Below are positions 7,589 to 15,296 of a stretch of 64,000 nt of DNA, in pieces; the first letter of the stretch is position 1; every line of letters begins with the position of its first letter. A model generated the notes under the pieces. The model made no database searches and was not told the origin of the DNA. It saw only the letters and a program-made list of their open reading frames with translations. The translations under genes and the position numbers were made by a program. Source of the DNA: Parazoarcus communis (GTDB taxonomy: Bacteria; Pseudomonadota; Gammaproteobacteria; Burkholderiales; Rhodocyclaceae); assembly GCF_003111645.1 (NCBI RefSeq), contig NZ_CP022187.1, forward strand, positions 1,922,001 to 1,986,000. Reading direction: 5' to 3'.

Positions 7589-8683
7589 ATGAAGAATTCA
7601 ATGAACGGACGCACCTCGGCCCTGATCACGACGGTCGCCACGCTCACTGCCTTGTGCGCAAACCTTGCACAGGCGCTGGGCGAGGAAGAAGAGCTTTCTT
7701 CAGTAATGGCCGGCGACGGCGTCACCAGCATCATGGACGTGACGAGCGTTGCCACGCGACAGGGCTTTCATCCGGCAAACTGCAGCAGACACGAAGTTCC
7801 GCCGGCAGAGTTGCTGGCACTGGCCGACTGGCCGCTGGACGATACCCCCACCTGCACCCAGGGCCGCGCCGTCGCGCGCGCTGCGCCTGTCGTGGAGGCG
7901 ACGATCCGCCCCGTCCGGGCAATGGCAGAGGTCGTTGAAGCGAGCATTCTCACCCCGCGTGAGGTGCTCGACCGCTACGGCGACACGCCCTTGCCCCTGG
8001 CTGCAGCGACGCCTGAGCAAGGGAAGCTGAACGCACGCAGCGGGCTGGCACGTGGCGATGAGGCTGGCAGAATCGCAGCCGTGCCGGCGCCGACCGCAGC
8101 AGGCTTGGCTCCCCCGCCCCCGGTGTCGGCGCCGGTCGCCGTCGCCTCGGTGGTGGAGGACAGGACCGCCGGCGAGCTGCCGGTCGCCATCCCACCGCTG
8201 ATGAAAGCGGAGAAGGCTGATCGCACCATCCATCGCCCCTCACCCGAGACGCTGGTACTGCGTCGCGCGATCCGGCTTGCGGAGGCGCCGGCCGTTGATG
8301 AGAACCGGCTCGACAAGCTGCGTGGCGGCTTCGAGACACCGTCGGGGCTGAGGGTGTCGTTCGGCATCGAGCGCGCGGTGTATGTGAATGGCGTACTCAG
8401 CAGCGTGACCAGCGTCAATCTTGCCGATCTGGGCAACATGACCGGACGCGGACTGCCCGAAGGCAGCACACTGGCCGTGATCCAGAATGGTCCGAACAAC
8501 GCGTTCATCGCCAGCGGCCTGAACAACAACGCGCTGGCCACGGTGATCCAGAACTCGCTCGACAATCAGAACATCCGCGCGGTGACCACGATCAATGCGT
8601 CGGTCAATAGCGTGGAGATGCTGCGCAGCGCGCAGATGAACAGCTCGATGCGCGACATGATGGTGCAGTCCCTGCTGCGCTGA
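7589..8683 (+). CDS. Secreted protein with Pro/Ala-rich linker, RGG motif and N/Q-rich C-terminal domain
   Basis: A 364-residue protein that follows the C39 peptidase after 12 bases. It has a signal peptide (ending about residue 31) and an Ala/Pro/Val-rich, charged middle region to about residue 235. A VDENRLDKLRGG motif ends at Gly247, and a conserved-looking C-terminal domain of 117 residues starts FETPSGLRVSFGIERAVYVN. That domain contains IQNGPNNAF and VIQNSLDNQ motifs like those of the small protein at 6488. It may be cleaved after Gly247 by the C39 enzyme, releasing the N/Q domain. It occupies the position expected for a FapE-like component; that label is inference. A bidirectional terminator follows at once. 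Confidence 0.65.
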   Translation: MKNSMNGRTSALITTVATLTALCANLAQALGEEEELSSVMAGDGVTSIMDVTSVATRQGFHPANCSRHEVPPAELLALADWPLDDTPTCTQGRAVARAAPVVEATIRPVRAMAEVVEASILTPREVLDRYGDTPLPLAAATPEQGKLNARSGLARGDEAGRIAAVPAPTAAGLAPPPPVSAPVAVASVVEDRTAGELPVAIPPLMKAEKADRTIHRPSPETLVLRRAIRLAEAPAVDENRLDKLRGGFETPSGLRVSFGIERAVYVNGVLSSVTSVNLADLGNMTGRGLPEGSTLAVIQNGPNNAFIASGLNNNALATVIQNSLDNQNIRAVTTINASVNSVEMLRSAQMNSSMRDMMVQSLLR

Positions 8684-8713
8684 AACGCGGCCGTCGCGCA
8701 CACGGCACAAAGC

Positions 8714-8754
8714 AAAAAAGACAGGCAGTGCAGGGTGGCACTGCCTGTCCTTTT
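8714..8754. terminator. Bidirectional intrinsic terminator
   Basis: A 12-base perfect stem (GACAGGCAGTGC, 8720-8731, pairing with 8738-8749) with a six-base loop, an A-run on the left and a T-run on the right. It separates the convergent secreted-protein operon and the beta-barrel gene. Confidence 0.9.
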
Positions 8755-8768
8755 CTTTGCAGCCTGAT

Positions 8769-10067
8769 CTAGAGCGTGATTGGCATGCGCAGGGTGAGTT
8801 GCAGATCGGGGGTGTCGTTGGTGACGCCGACACCGAGCGAGAGATTGACCGTATTGCCGGAGTTCAGGCGGTGGGAGTAGCCCAGCAGCAGGGTGCCGAG
8901 TTGCACCCGGACCGAACCCGGCGCGGTGCTGCCATTGATCTTGACCTTGCCCACCGACTGGTGGTCGTAGCCGATGCTGAAGGACGAACGGTCGTTGAGG
9001 GCAAGCCCCATGCCGAAGTTGAAGCCGATCACCCCGCCCGGCGCAACGTCGCCAACCAGGATGTCGCCGCCGTCGGTGTTTGCCTTCACGTTGCTGCGCT
9101 TGAAGCTGTGCTGATAGCTGATGCCGCCGAAGAACACTGCGGGATCGGAGGGAATCAGCACCGTCAGCCCCGGCGTGAGGGTATAGAAGCCGGAACCCGT
9201 GGGCAGCTCGCTTTGAAGGCCGGTGCCGCGTCCGCCAGGCAGCGTGTAGTTGGTCTTGACCTCGAAGGGGTCCTTGCCGGTGCGCGTCTTGAAGCGCAGC
9301 GAGGCGATGTAGTACGGGCTGTCGCCACCACCATCATTGAGCTGGTAACGACCGGTCAGTTCGACGTCGCCGATGCCGCTGCCGTCGGCGTCGAACACGC
9401 TGTCGACCGCAGTACCGGACGCAATCTCGCGGCTGATGCTGGTGTCGGAACGATAGACCCAGGGCAGCTTGGCCTCGAGCTCGAAGCGGTTGGTGATCCC
9501 GCGCCGGACGGTGAGCGCGGCGGTGAAGGTGTTGCGCTTGACCTCGCGCACGTCGATCAGGCCGATCAGGATGGCAGGAATCACGGTGTAGCCGACCAGC
9601 GCGATGCGGTTGCTGGACGAGTAGGCATACTGCAGCGACGGCTCGAGCACCCACTTCCCCGGCGCAGTGAGCACGCCGGGGGTCTCGAAGATCGGCGCGA
9701 TCTCGCGCGACCGCGTGTCGCGTGACGGGTCGGGCGCCTGACCCACGGGCTGCTGCCCGCCGCGCTGGGCCATGGTCGCCGGGACGTTGGCCTCAGCAGC
9801 AGGCACGGTGTCCGGCCCACGCCCGCGAACCTCTTCAAACCCGAGCGATCGGCGCAACTCGGACAGCGCGGCTTCCTGACGGGCGAGATTGGCCTTGAGG
9901 GCGTCGATCTCCGCGTTCTGCTCGGTGATCTGCTGCTTCATCCGCAGCATGTCTGCGCCCCCTGCCTCCGTATCCGCGGCCGCGCCCAGTCCCGGCAGTG
10001 CTAACAGCATGATGCCTGCGAAGCCCTGCCCCAGGGCCAGGGCAATCCGTGTCGGCTTATTCTTCAT
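8769..10067 (-). CDS. Outer-membrane coiled-coil/beta-barrel protein (FapF-like)
   Basis: A 432-residue exported protein. Residues 1-31 are a signal peptide, residues about 38-75 a coiled coil (heptads through QQITEQNAEIDALKANLARQ), residues about 80-120 a disordered linker with an RGG at 102-104. Residues about 125-432 are alternating beta strands typical of a porin-like barrel, ending in RMPITL. This coiled coil-linker-barrel order is that of FapF, the pore exporting Fap amyloid subunits. The gene has a GGGAGGAG ribosome site and starts 43 bases after the sigma-54 activator, with which it is probably co-transcribed, opposite to the four secreted proteins. General barrel annotations such as 'transporter' would fit the barrel part only. 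Confidence 0.75.
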   Translation of the reverse strand: MKNKPTRIALALGQGFAGIMLLALPGLGAAADTEAGGADMLRMKQQITEQNAEIDALKANLARQEAALSELRRSLGFEEVRGRGPDTVPAAEANVPATMAQRGGQQPVGQAPDPSRDTRSREIAPIFETPGVLTAPGKWVLEPSLQYAYSSSNRIALVGYTVIPAILIGLIDVREVKRNTFTAALTVRRGITNRFELEAKLPWVYRSDTSISREIASGTAVDSVFDADGSGIGDVELTGRYQLNDGGGDSPYYIASLRFKTRTGKDPFEVKTNYTLPGGRGTGLQSELPTGSGFYTLTPGLTVLIPSDPAVFFGGISYQHSFKRSNVKANTDGGDILVGDVAPGGVIGFNFGMGLALNDRSSFSIGYDHQSVGKVKINGSTAPGSVRVQLGTLLLGYSHRLNSGNTVNLSLGVGVTNDTPDLQLTLRMPITL

Positions 10068-10110
10068 GGTCTCCTCCCAGCAAAGTCGCGGTGCCCGTCA
10101 CCGCCATCGG

Positions 10111-11442
10111 CTACACGATAATTTTCAGTCGATCGATCATCCGGTAGAGCGTGACGCGCGACACCCCGAGCTGTCGGGCGGTCGCGGACACATTGTTCTG
10201 GTAGCGCTTGAGACTGGTCTCGATCATTTCGCGCTCGACGGTGTTCCGCACCTCGTCCAGTGTGGGCTCCGGCGCCTCGGCCTCGGCCGCAGTGAGTCCG
10301 AGATCTGCGGCGCTGATGAAGCGGTTCTCGCTCATGATCATGGCGTGCTGCACGCGATTGATGAGCTCTCTCACGTTGCCCGGCCAGTCGTAGGCAGCCA
10401 TCGCGTGAATGGCTTCGGTGCTGAAGCCCCTGACCTGGTGGCTGCGCAGGTCCTGGTTGCGGTCATAGATGACCTGGGCGAGCAGTTCGATGTCGTCCTT
10501 GCGCTCACGCAGCGCCGGCACCACCAGGTGCAGGACGTTGAGGCGATAGAACAGATCCTCGCGGAAACGGCCTTCGGCCACCGCCCGGTCGAGATCGACA
10601 TGGGTCGCGGCAATCACGCGCACGTTCATCTTCAGGCGCTCGGTGCCGCCGACGCGCACGATGGTTTTTTCCTGCAGGAAGCGCAGCAGGCTGGCCTGGA
10701 GGTCGAGCGGGAGGTCGCCGATCTCGTCGAGGAAGAGCACGCCTCCGTTGGCGGCCTCGATGGTGCCGATCTTGCGCTGATGCGCGCCGGTGAAGGCCCC
10801 GCGCTCGTAGCCGAACAGTTCGGAGTGAATCAGGGACGCGGGAATCCCGCCGCAGTTCATCGCGACGAAGGGTTTGGAGGCGCGGGCCGAATGCCGATGA
10901 ATGGCCGAAGCAACCAGCTCCTTTCCGGTGCCGGACTCCCCACCGATCAGGACGGGCGCATCGACTGCGACGATCTTGTCGATCTGCCGGTAGAGCTTGA
11001 GCATCTTGGCGCTGCGCCCGGTCATGCCGAAGCGACCTTCATCATCCTCCTGCGGCGTGACCTTTTCGAACAGGCTGGCCTTGCCGTGGGCATGGCCGAG
11101 CGTCATCCGCAGGCGATCGTGCTCGAGTGGAAGTGAGTGGAAATCGTTGAAATTGCGCCGGAGCAGCTGGGCAAGCACCTCGCTGTCGAGCAGGCTGCGA
11201 TCGAGAACGGCAATCCACTCGACGTCGTAGCGTGACAACAGCCCCTCAAGCTCGCGCAAGGGCCAGGAGTCCGCCGCGTCGAACGCAACCAGACCGACTG
11301 AAAATTCGCCGCCCGTCAATAACTCGCGGGCACACGCCAGGGTTGGCGCAACTTCGAACGACCATCCCGACAACTGCAAACCATCAAGGGCCGCGCTTAC
11401 CAAACCAGCACGATCCAGCAACAACCCTTTGCGTCGAGCCAT
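10111..11442 (-). CDS. VpsR-like sigma-54-dependent transcriptional activator
   Basis: An enhancer-binding protein of about 443 residues. The N-terminal 120 residues form a receiver-like VpsR-type regulatory domain. The AAA+ domain shows GGESGTGKE (Walker A), an intact GAFTGA sigma-54 contact loop, LFLDEIGDL (Walker B) and an arginine-rich REDLFYRLNVL sensor region. A C-terminal Fis-type helix-turn-helix (SATARQLGVSRVTLYRMI) binds DNA. I prefer the ATG at 11442, preceded by AGAGG, over the upstream TTG at 11487. VpsR of Vibrio responds to c-di-GMP and controls biofilm matrix genes. The near-perfect sigma-54 promoter at 4650 is the obvious target. The barrel gene follows it on the same strand. 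Confidence 0.85.
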   Translation of the reverse strand: MARRKGLLLDRAGLVSAALDGLQLSGWSFEVAPTLACARELLTGGEFSVGLVAFDAADSWPLRELEGLLSRYDVEWIAVLDRSLLDSEVLAQLLRRNFNDFHSLPLEHDRLRMTLGHAHGKASLFEKVTPQEDDEGRFGMTGRSAKMLKLYRQIDKIVAVDAPVLIGGESGTGKELVASAIHRHSARASKPFVAMNCGGIPASLIHSELFGYERGAFTGAHQRKIGTIEAANGGVLFLDEIGDLPLDLQASLLRFLQEKTIVRVGGTERLKMNVRVIAATHVDLDRAVAEGRFREDLFYRLNVLHLVVPALRERKDDIELLAQVIYDRNQDLRSHQVRGFSTEAIHAMAAYDWPGNVRELINRVQHAMIMSENRFISAADLGLTAAEAEAPEPTLDEVRNTVEREMIETSLKRYQNNVSATARQLGVSRVTLYRMIDRLKIIV

Positions 11443-11487
11443 AGGCCTCTGCCCCAGATCAGTCAAGTTCTGCGGGAAGACAGTCAA

Positions 11488-11915
11488 GTGTGCATATCAA
11501 GACGCTCGCTGTCACAAATGCGGCATCCCCGCATAGGGCAACGAGTGGAACCCTCCTCTGTCTCCATCCAACACCGGTGTTCAAGGTTTCTTGTGGTCTT
11601 TTGTACCGATGTCTGCGTTTACTTATAGCACCCAGATATTGCGCGCATCAACGTGATTATGTCCAACCGTTTGCACTCACGTGAGATCAAAGTAAACGTC
11701 TTAAAACCAATACTTTAATCACGTAATCAAACCACTAATTCATGGTATTGACAAAATGAAAAAATACGTATTTTTTACATTTTTTTAAAATGTCAAGGAC
11801 CCTCTTGCCACACAAGCAAGGCTTTAATGACTCGTCAAAAACAGATTGAAAAAATGTATCTGCCACTTTAAGTAATAGAAAAGCGGATACGGCGTCCGCC
11901 ATACCCGCTTACTCG
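11488..11915. other. AT-rich non-coding region with inverted repeats
   Basis: No credible gene. From about 11690 to 11880 the base composition drops far below the window average. It contains an 18-base perfect palindrome AAAAAATACGTATTTTTT (11759-11776), itself enclosed by TTGACA (11749) and TGTCAA (near 11790). It is the probable promoter region of the activator gene transcribed leftward, and a candidate for binding by a nucleoid protein. Confidence 0.6.
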
Positions 11916-12083
11916 TCAGCGTCCCGAGCAGTGTCCGCCCGATGCAGCTTGCCCGCTACCGAGCGCAATCGGTGGCGGTTCGACGCGTATGCCGCCGGTA
12001 CTCATCGTATCCAGCGCCACAAGCGCGAGCACTGCAAGCCAGAACACCGCCGTGCCGGCACGAAAGAGTTTCTTGCTGTCCAT
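11916..12083 (-). CDS. Small single-span membrane protein of the sulfur operon
   Basis: A 55-residue protein beginning MDSKKLFRAG with one hydrophobic segment (VFWLAVLALVAL) and a polar tail containing a single Cys (SGGHCSGR). The start has GAGGAGAC upstream and lies ten bases after the stop of the YedE-type transporter, so it looks like the last gene of that operon. No family recognised; an accessory role for the transporter is inference from position. Confidence 0.55.
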   Translation of the reverse strand: MDSKKLFRAGTAVFWLAVLALVALDTMSTGGIRVEPPPIALGSGQAASGGHCSGR

Positions 12084-12093
12084 GTCAGTCTCC

Positions 12094-13269
12094 TCAGGCA
12101 GCGACGCGCTTGCGGATGCGCACACCCAGAATCGACCCCGCAAAGGCCAGCGCAAACCACACCCAGCCATGCACGCTGGCCGAGGCGATGCCGCCGAGAT
12201 AGGCGCCAACGTTGCAACCGAAGGCCATGCGCGAGCTGTAGCCCATCACCAGCCCCGCCACACAGGCGGCAAGCAGGCGCTTGCCCGAGGGCATGCTGAA
12301 ACGGGCCGGGCCGTTCCAGCGCGATGCAGCAAGCGCACCGAAGATCAGGCCAAGGTTGGTGACCGAGGTCACGTCGGCCAGCACCGGCTCGGCCAGTCGC
12401 GCCGCATGCGGTGCGACACCCCAGAAGGGATCGCCCACCGGGGTCCAGCCGAACACGGAGACCAGCTTTGCACCCCAGATGCCGATGCCGTAGACGATGC
12501 CCCAGGGCTGGCCGGCGACCACCATGTGGATGAGGTAGAGCGCGGCAAGCAGCACCGCACCGATCCACCACCGACGCGCCCAGCCACTCGCAGCATTTGC
12601 GGACGATGACGCCGGCGCGGCAACAAAGCTCGCCACCGCCGAACGCGCAAGCTGCTGCACCTCGGCCGCCGGATTACCGTGCGCGGGATGACGGGCCGCG
12701 CGCCCGGCCAGCGCCGCGACCATGCCGCAGCCGATCACCGTGACCGCCAGCGCAGTCGGCCAGCCGTACTGCAGCAGATCGACGGCAGGCAGCCCACCGA
12801 GCTCAATCCAGCCCGGCTGGTGAGACGCCCCGACAAAACTGCCGATGGCGAAGGTGGGGAGCACGGCAAAGGACAGCGGCGCACCGGCCCCTGCCTTGTA
12901 CAGCGTGCCGGAACCGCAGCCGTCTGCCAGTTGCATGGCCGCACCGAACAGGAAGGCGCCCAGCACCAGGCTGATGGTCAGCGGCGCAACGGCCCCCACC
13001 AGCTCGCCACCGCTGCCCGCGATCAGCGGCAGGGTCAGCACGGCCGCCAGCACCAGCAGCAACATCTGCGCCCACAGCCCCTGAGGATTGCGGTGCTCGA
13101 TGAAATCACGCCACCCGGTGGTGAAACCGAAGCGCGCACCCTGCAGCACGGCGCCAAAGCCTATGCCAAGCAGGGTGAGCAGACCCTGACGGATGCCGGT
13201 AGCGAGCGTCACCGCCAGCACACCGCTCAGCCCGATCAGGACCAGTACAAAACGAGTAAACCAGCGCAT
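12094..13269 (-). CDS. YeeE/YedE-family sulfur-compound transporter
   Basis: A 391-residue inner-membrane protein with about ten hydrophobic segments and the duplicated cysteine-containing signatures of the YeeE/YedE (TsuA-like) family: LADGCGSGTLYKAG and MAFGCNVGAYLGGI. Family members import thiosulfate or related sulfur species by passing them between membrane cysteines. It starts 13 bases after the exported rhodanese gene, so the pair probably handles the same sulfur compound, with the rhodanese outside and the channel inside. YedE has also been linked with selenium in other genomes, but nothing here points that way. Confidence 0.85.
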   Translation of the reverse strand: MRWFTRFVLVLIGLSGVLAVTLATGIRQGLLTLLGIGFGAVLQGARFGFTTGWRDFIEHRNPQGLWAQMLLLVLAAVLTLPLIAGSGGELVGAVAPLTISLVLGAFLFGAAMQLADGCGSGTLYKAGAGAPLSFAVLPTFAIGSFVGASHQPGWIELGGLPAVDLLQYGWPTALAVTVIGCGMVAALAGRAARHPAHGNPAAEVQQLARSAVASFVAAPASSSANAASGWARRWWIGAVLLAALYLIHMVVAGQPWGIVYGIGIWGAKLVSVFGWTPVGDPFWGVAPHAARLAEPVLADVTSVTNLGLIFGALAASRWNGPARFSMPSGKRLLAACVAGLVMGYSSRMAFGCNVGAYLGGIASASVHGWVWFALAFAGSILGVRIRKRVAA

Positions 13270-13282
13270 TTCCCTGTCCGTA

Positions 13283-14275
13283 TCAGTTGCTGAAGCTGCG
13301 CTTCACGTCCTGTACCAGCGCGGAAATGCGCGAGGGCTGGTTGTCCATCGGCAGTTCAGCCTTGCTCCATTCGACGATCGACTCCGGATAGAGCTTCACC
13401 TGCTTGTTGCCGGCAATCTCGGACATCACGAACCAGTTGGTCGCAGCCCAGTGCCCGGTGTTGCAGAAGGACACGGCAGGCGCATCGGCCGCACCGGAAC
13501 GCTGCACCAGCGCCTTGAGCTCGCTGCCCGACTTCAGCGTGGTGCCGTCCTTGGGGAAGAACTGCGCATTGTCGAAGGACGACGCGCCCGGCAGCGTGCC
13601 GTAGCGAGCGGACGCATCGGCACGCGCTTCGCCGCCAAAGAACTTCTGCGGACGGGCGTCGACCAGCAGCGGAGCAGAGCCCGACTTGATCGCCGCAGCC
13701 AGTTCTTCGCGCGTCACGATCTGATCCTGATCGTAGCGATAGCTGAACTGGCTGGGGCTGACGGCTGCTGCTGCGGTTTCAAGCGCACCGCCGGCGGCCT
13801 TCCAGGCCTTGGAGCCGCCGTCGAGAATGGACAGGCGGGTCAGGCCGCCGACTTTCAGCGTCCAGTACACACGTGCTGCCGCGCCGAAATCGGTGTGATC
13901 AGTGCCGCCGTGAACGACCACGACATGGGTGTCGGCGCTCACGCCAGCGCTCTGCAGCAAGGTGCTCAGTGCTGCTTCGGTCGGCAGCTGACCAGGGTTC
14001 TCCTTCGGGCCACGGTACTTGCCGTAAGGCGTGTTCACCGCACCGGGGATGTGGCCGCTGGCGTAGTCCTTGTCGGCACGGATGTCGAGCACACGCACGC
14101 CGGGCCGGGAAACCAGTACCTTGAGCTCAGCGGGCGTCAGCAGCGGCGAAGGCGCCGCAGCCACGCTCGGTGCGGCGACGGTTGCAGCGGGGGCAACCGG
14201 GTTCGCTGCGGCAGGGGCAGCCACCAGCAGGCTGCCGGTGGCAAGGGCGAGAGAAACAACAAGGGTCTTGAGCAT
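13283..14275 (-). CDS. Exported tandem-rhodanese sulfurtransferase
   Basis: A 330-residue thiosulfate:acceptor-type sulfurtransferase. The signal peptide ends around AAPAAAN. A first, probably non-catalytic rhodanese domain covers about residues 45-160 (RVLDIRADKDYASGHIPGA). A second domain covers about 175-310 (LLVDARPQKF) with the active cysteine in SFCNTGHWAATNW. The downstream YedE-type transporter and small membrane protein make a three-gene sulfur operon. The leader contains a long imperfect hairpin (14305-14356). Confidence 0.85.
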   Translation of the reverse strand: MLKTLVVSLALATGSLLVAAPAAANPVAPAATVAAPSVAAAPSPLLTPAELKVLVSRPGVRVLDIRADKDYASGHIPGAVNTPYGKYRGPKENPGQLPTEAALSTLLQSAGVSADTHVVVVHGGTDHTDFGAAARVYWTLKVGGLTRLSILDGGSKAWKAAGGALETAAAAVSPSQFSYRYDQDQIVTREELAAAIKSGSAPLLVDARPQKFFGGEARADASARYGTLPGASSFDNAQFFPKDGTTLKSGSELKALVQRSGAADAPAVSFCNTGHWAATNWFVMSEIAGNKQVKLYPESIVEWSKAELPMDNQPSRISALVQDVKRSFSN

Positions 14276-14304
14276 GACGATATCGATCCATGAAAATCAG
14301 ACGG

Positions 14305-14356
14305 AAAACGCGCCATGACGCAAGGCTTAAACAGCCTGCGTGCCGTGGCGCGTTTT
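14305..14356. promoter_or_regulatory. Long imperfect hairpin upstream of the rhodanese operon
   Basis: AAAACGCGCCA (14305-14315) pairs with TGGCGCGTTTT (14346-14356), and inner segments ACGCA/TGCGT and GGC/GCC extend the stem around a TTAAACA loop. It lies 30 bases upstream of the rhodanese start. It could be a leader attenuator or a terminator for either strand; T-runs flank both sides. Confidence 0.5.
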
Positions 14357-14446
14357 TGATGCATGGATCTTACGAAAGACGACCGCACAACTGAAGCACA
14401 GTGAGGGCAGCTGTATATAACCAATCGTTCTTTGAAAACCAAAGTG

Positions 14447-14505
14447 AAAACCAAAGGGGTCAGAGTCGTTTGAAAGTTTCAAACGACTCTGACCCCTTTG
14501 GTTTT
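14447..14505. repeat. Palindromic repeat copy 2 (REP-like), upstream of the RAYT gene
   Basis: A 59-base palindrome with 29-base perfect arms around a single G (14476). The core is the same GGGGTCAGAGTCGTTTGAAA as in the other copies; outer bases are AAAACC/GGTTTT as in copy 4. The left edge is duplicated in tandem: TGAAAACCAAAG at 14433-14444 and 14445-14456. It ends 51 bases before the RAYT start codon. Confidence 0.95.
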
Positions 14506-14556
14506 TCTCCAACATCCGGATAGCATTCTCCATATATGCCAAATGAGAACCATGCG

Positions 14557-15273
14557 ATGCCGAGAAAACCAAGACTCTCGATCCCGGGGGCACCACAGCA
14601 TGTCATCCAGCGAGGTAACAATCGACAGGCCATCTTTGTTGTCGATGAGAATTATCACCAGTTCATCGAGATGCTCTCGCTCGCCGCGGACAAGCATGAT
14701 TGCCAGATTCACGCCTATGTGCTGATGACCAACCACGTGCACTTGCTCGCCACCCCGAGCACCGAGGATGGGATCGGCAAGATGATGCAGTCCCTCGGTC
14801 GCCGCTACGTGCAGTACTTCAACCTCCGAAACACACGCACCGGCACCTTGTGGGAAGGACGCTACAGGGCGACCTTGATCGATACCGAGCAGTATCTCTT
14901 TGCGTGCATGCGCTATATCGAACTCAATCCGGTTCGTGCCGGGCTGGTGAAGCGGCCGGGCGAATATCGGTGGTCCAGCTTCAGGTGCAACGCATTTGGC
15001 GCCTTGGACAAGTTGGTCACGCACCACCCCCAGTATCTGTCACTGGCCAACGTTTCAGCCGCGCGCCAACGAGCCTATCGGGCAATGTTCGATGGGCAGA
15101 TTGAAGACGCGTCGGCGGACGAGATTCGCCGGGCGACCAACAGCGCATGGGTGCTTGGCGGTGTCGAATTTGCCGAGACGGTTGTCTCCCGGCTCAATCG
15201 TCGGGTCACACCCGTGGGGCGAGGGGGTGACCGACGATCGCCGAGCTTTCAGAAACGGATCAAACGACTCTGA
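14557..15273 (+). CDS. REP-associated tyrosine transposase (RAYT)
   Basis: A 238-residue single-strand DNA transposase of the Y1/TnpA_REP family, thought to mobilise and spread REP palindromes in the chromosome. Visible motifs are the N-terminal MPRKPRLSIPGAPQHVIQRG block, the HUH motif in TNHVHLL, and the catalytic-tyrosine helix containing ACMRYIELNPVRAGLV. The start at 14557 matches the usual family N-terminus; an in-frame ATG at 14536 would add seven residues. A full palindrome sits upstream and its last codons (IKRL) and stop codon are supplied by a half palindrome. It overlaps the convergent formate dehydrogenase gene by 14 bases. It looks intact. Confidence 0.95.
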   Translation: MPRKPRLSIPGAPQHVIQRGNNRQAIFVVDENYHQFIEMLSLAADKHDCQIHAYVLMTNHVHLLATPSTEDGIGKMMQSLGRRYVQYFNLRNTRTGTLWEGRYRATLIDTEQYLFACMRYIELNPVRAGLVKRPGEYRWSSFRCNAFGALDKLVTHHPQYLSLANVSAARQRAYRAMFDGQIEDASADEIRRATNSAWVLGGVEFAETVVSRLNRRVTPVGRGGDRRSPSFQKRIKRL

Positions 15274-15296
15274 CCCCTTTGAAGACCCCTTTGAAA
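15260..15296. repeat. Half palindrome (REP-like copy 3) shared by two gene ends
   Basis: Twenty-one bases of the right arm (CAAACGACTCTGACCCCTTTG, 15261-15281) without a left arm, followed by a 12-base tandem duplication of its edge (GACCCCTTTGAA at 15272-15283 and 15284-15295). The plus-strand TGA at 15271-15273 ends the RAYT gene and the minus-strand TGA at 15262-15260 ends the formate dehydrogenase alpha gene. Confidence 0.9.
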
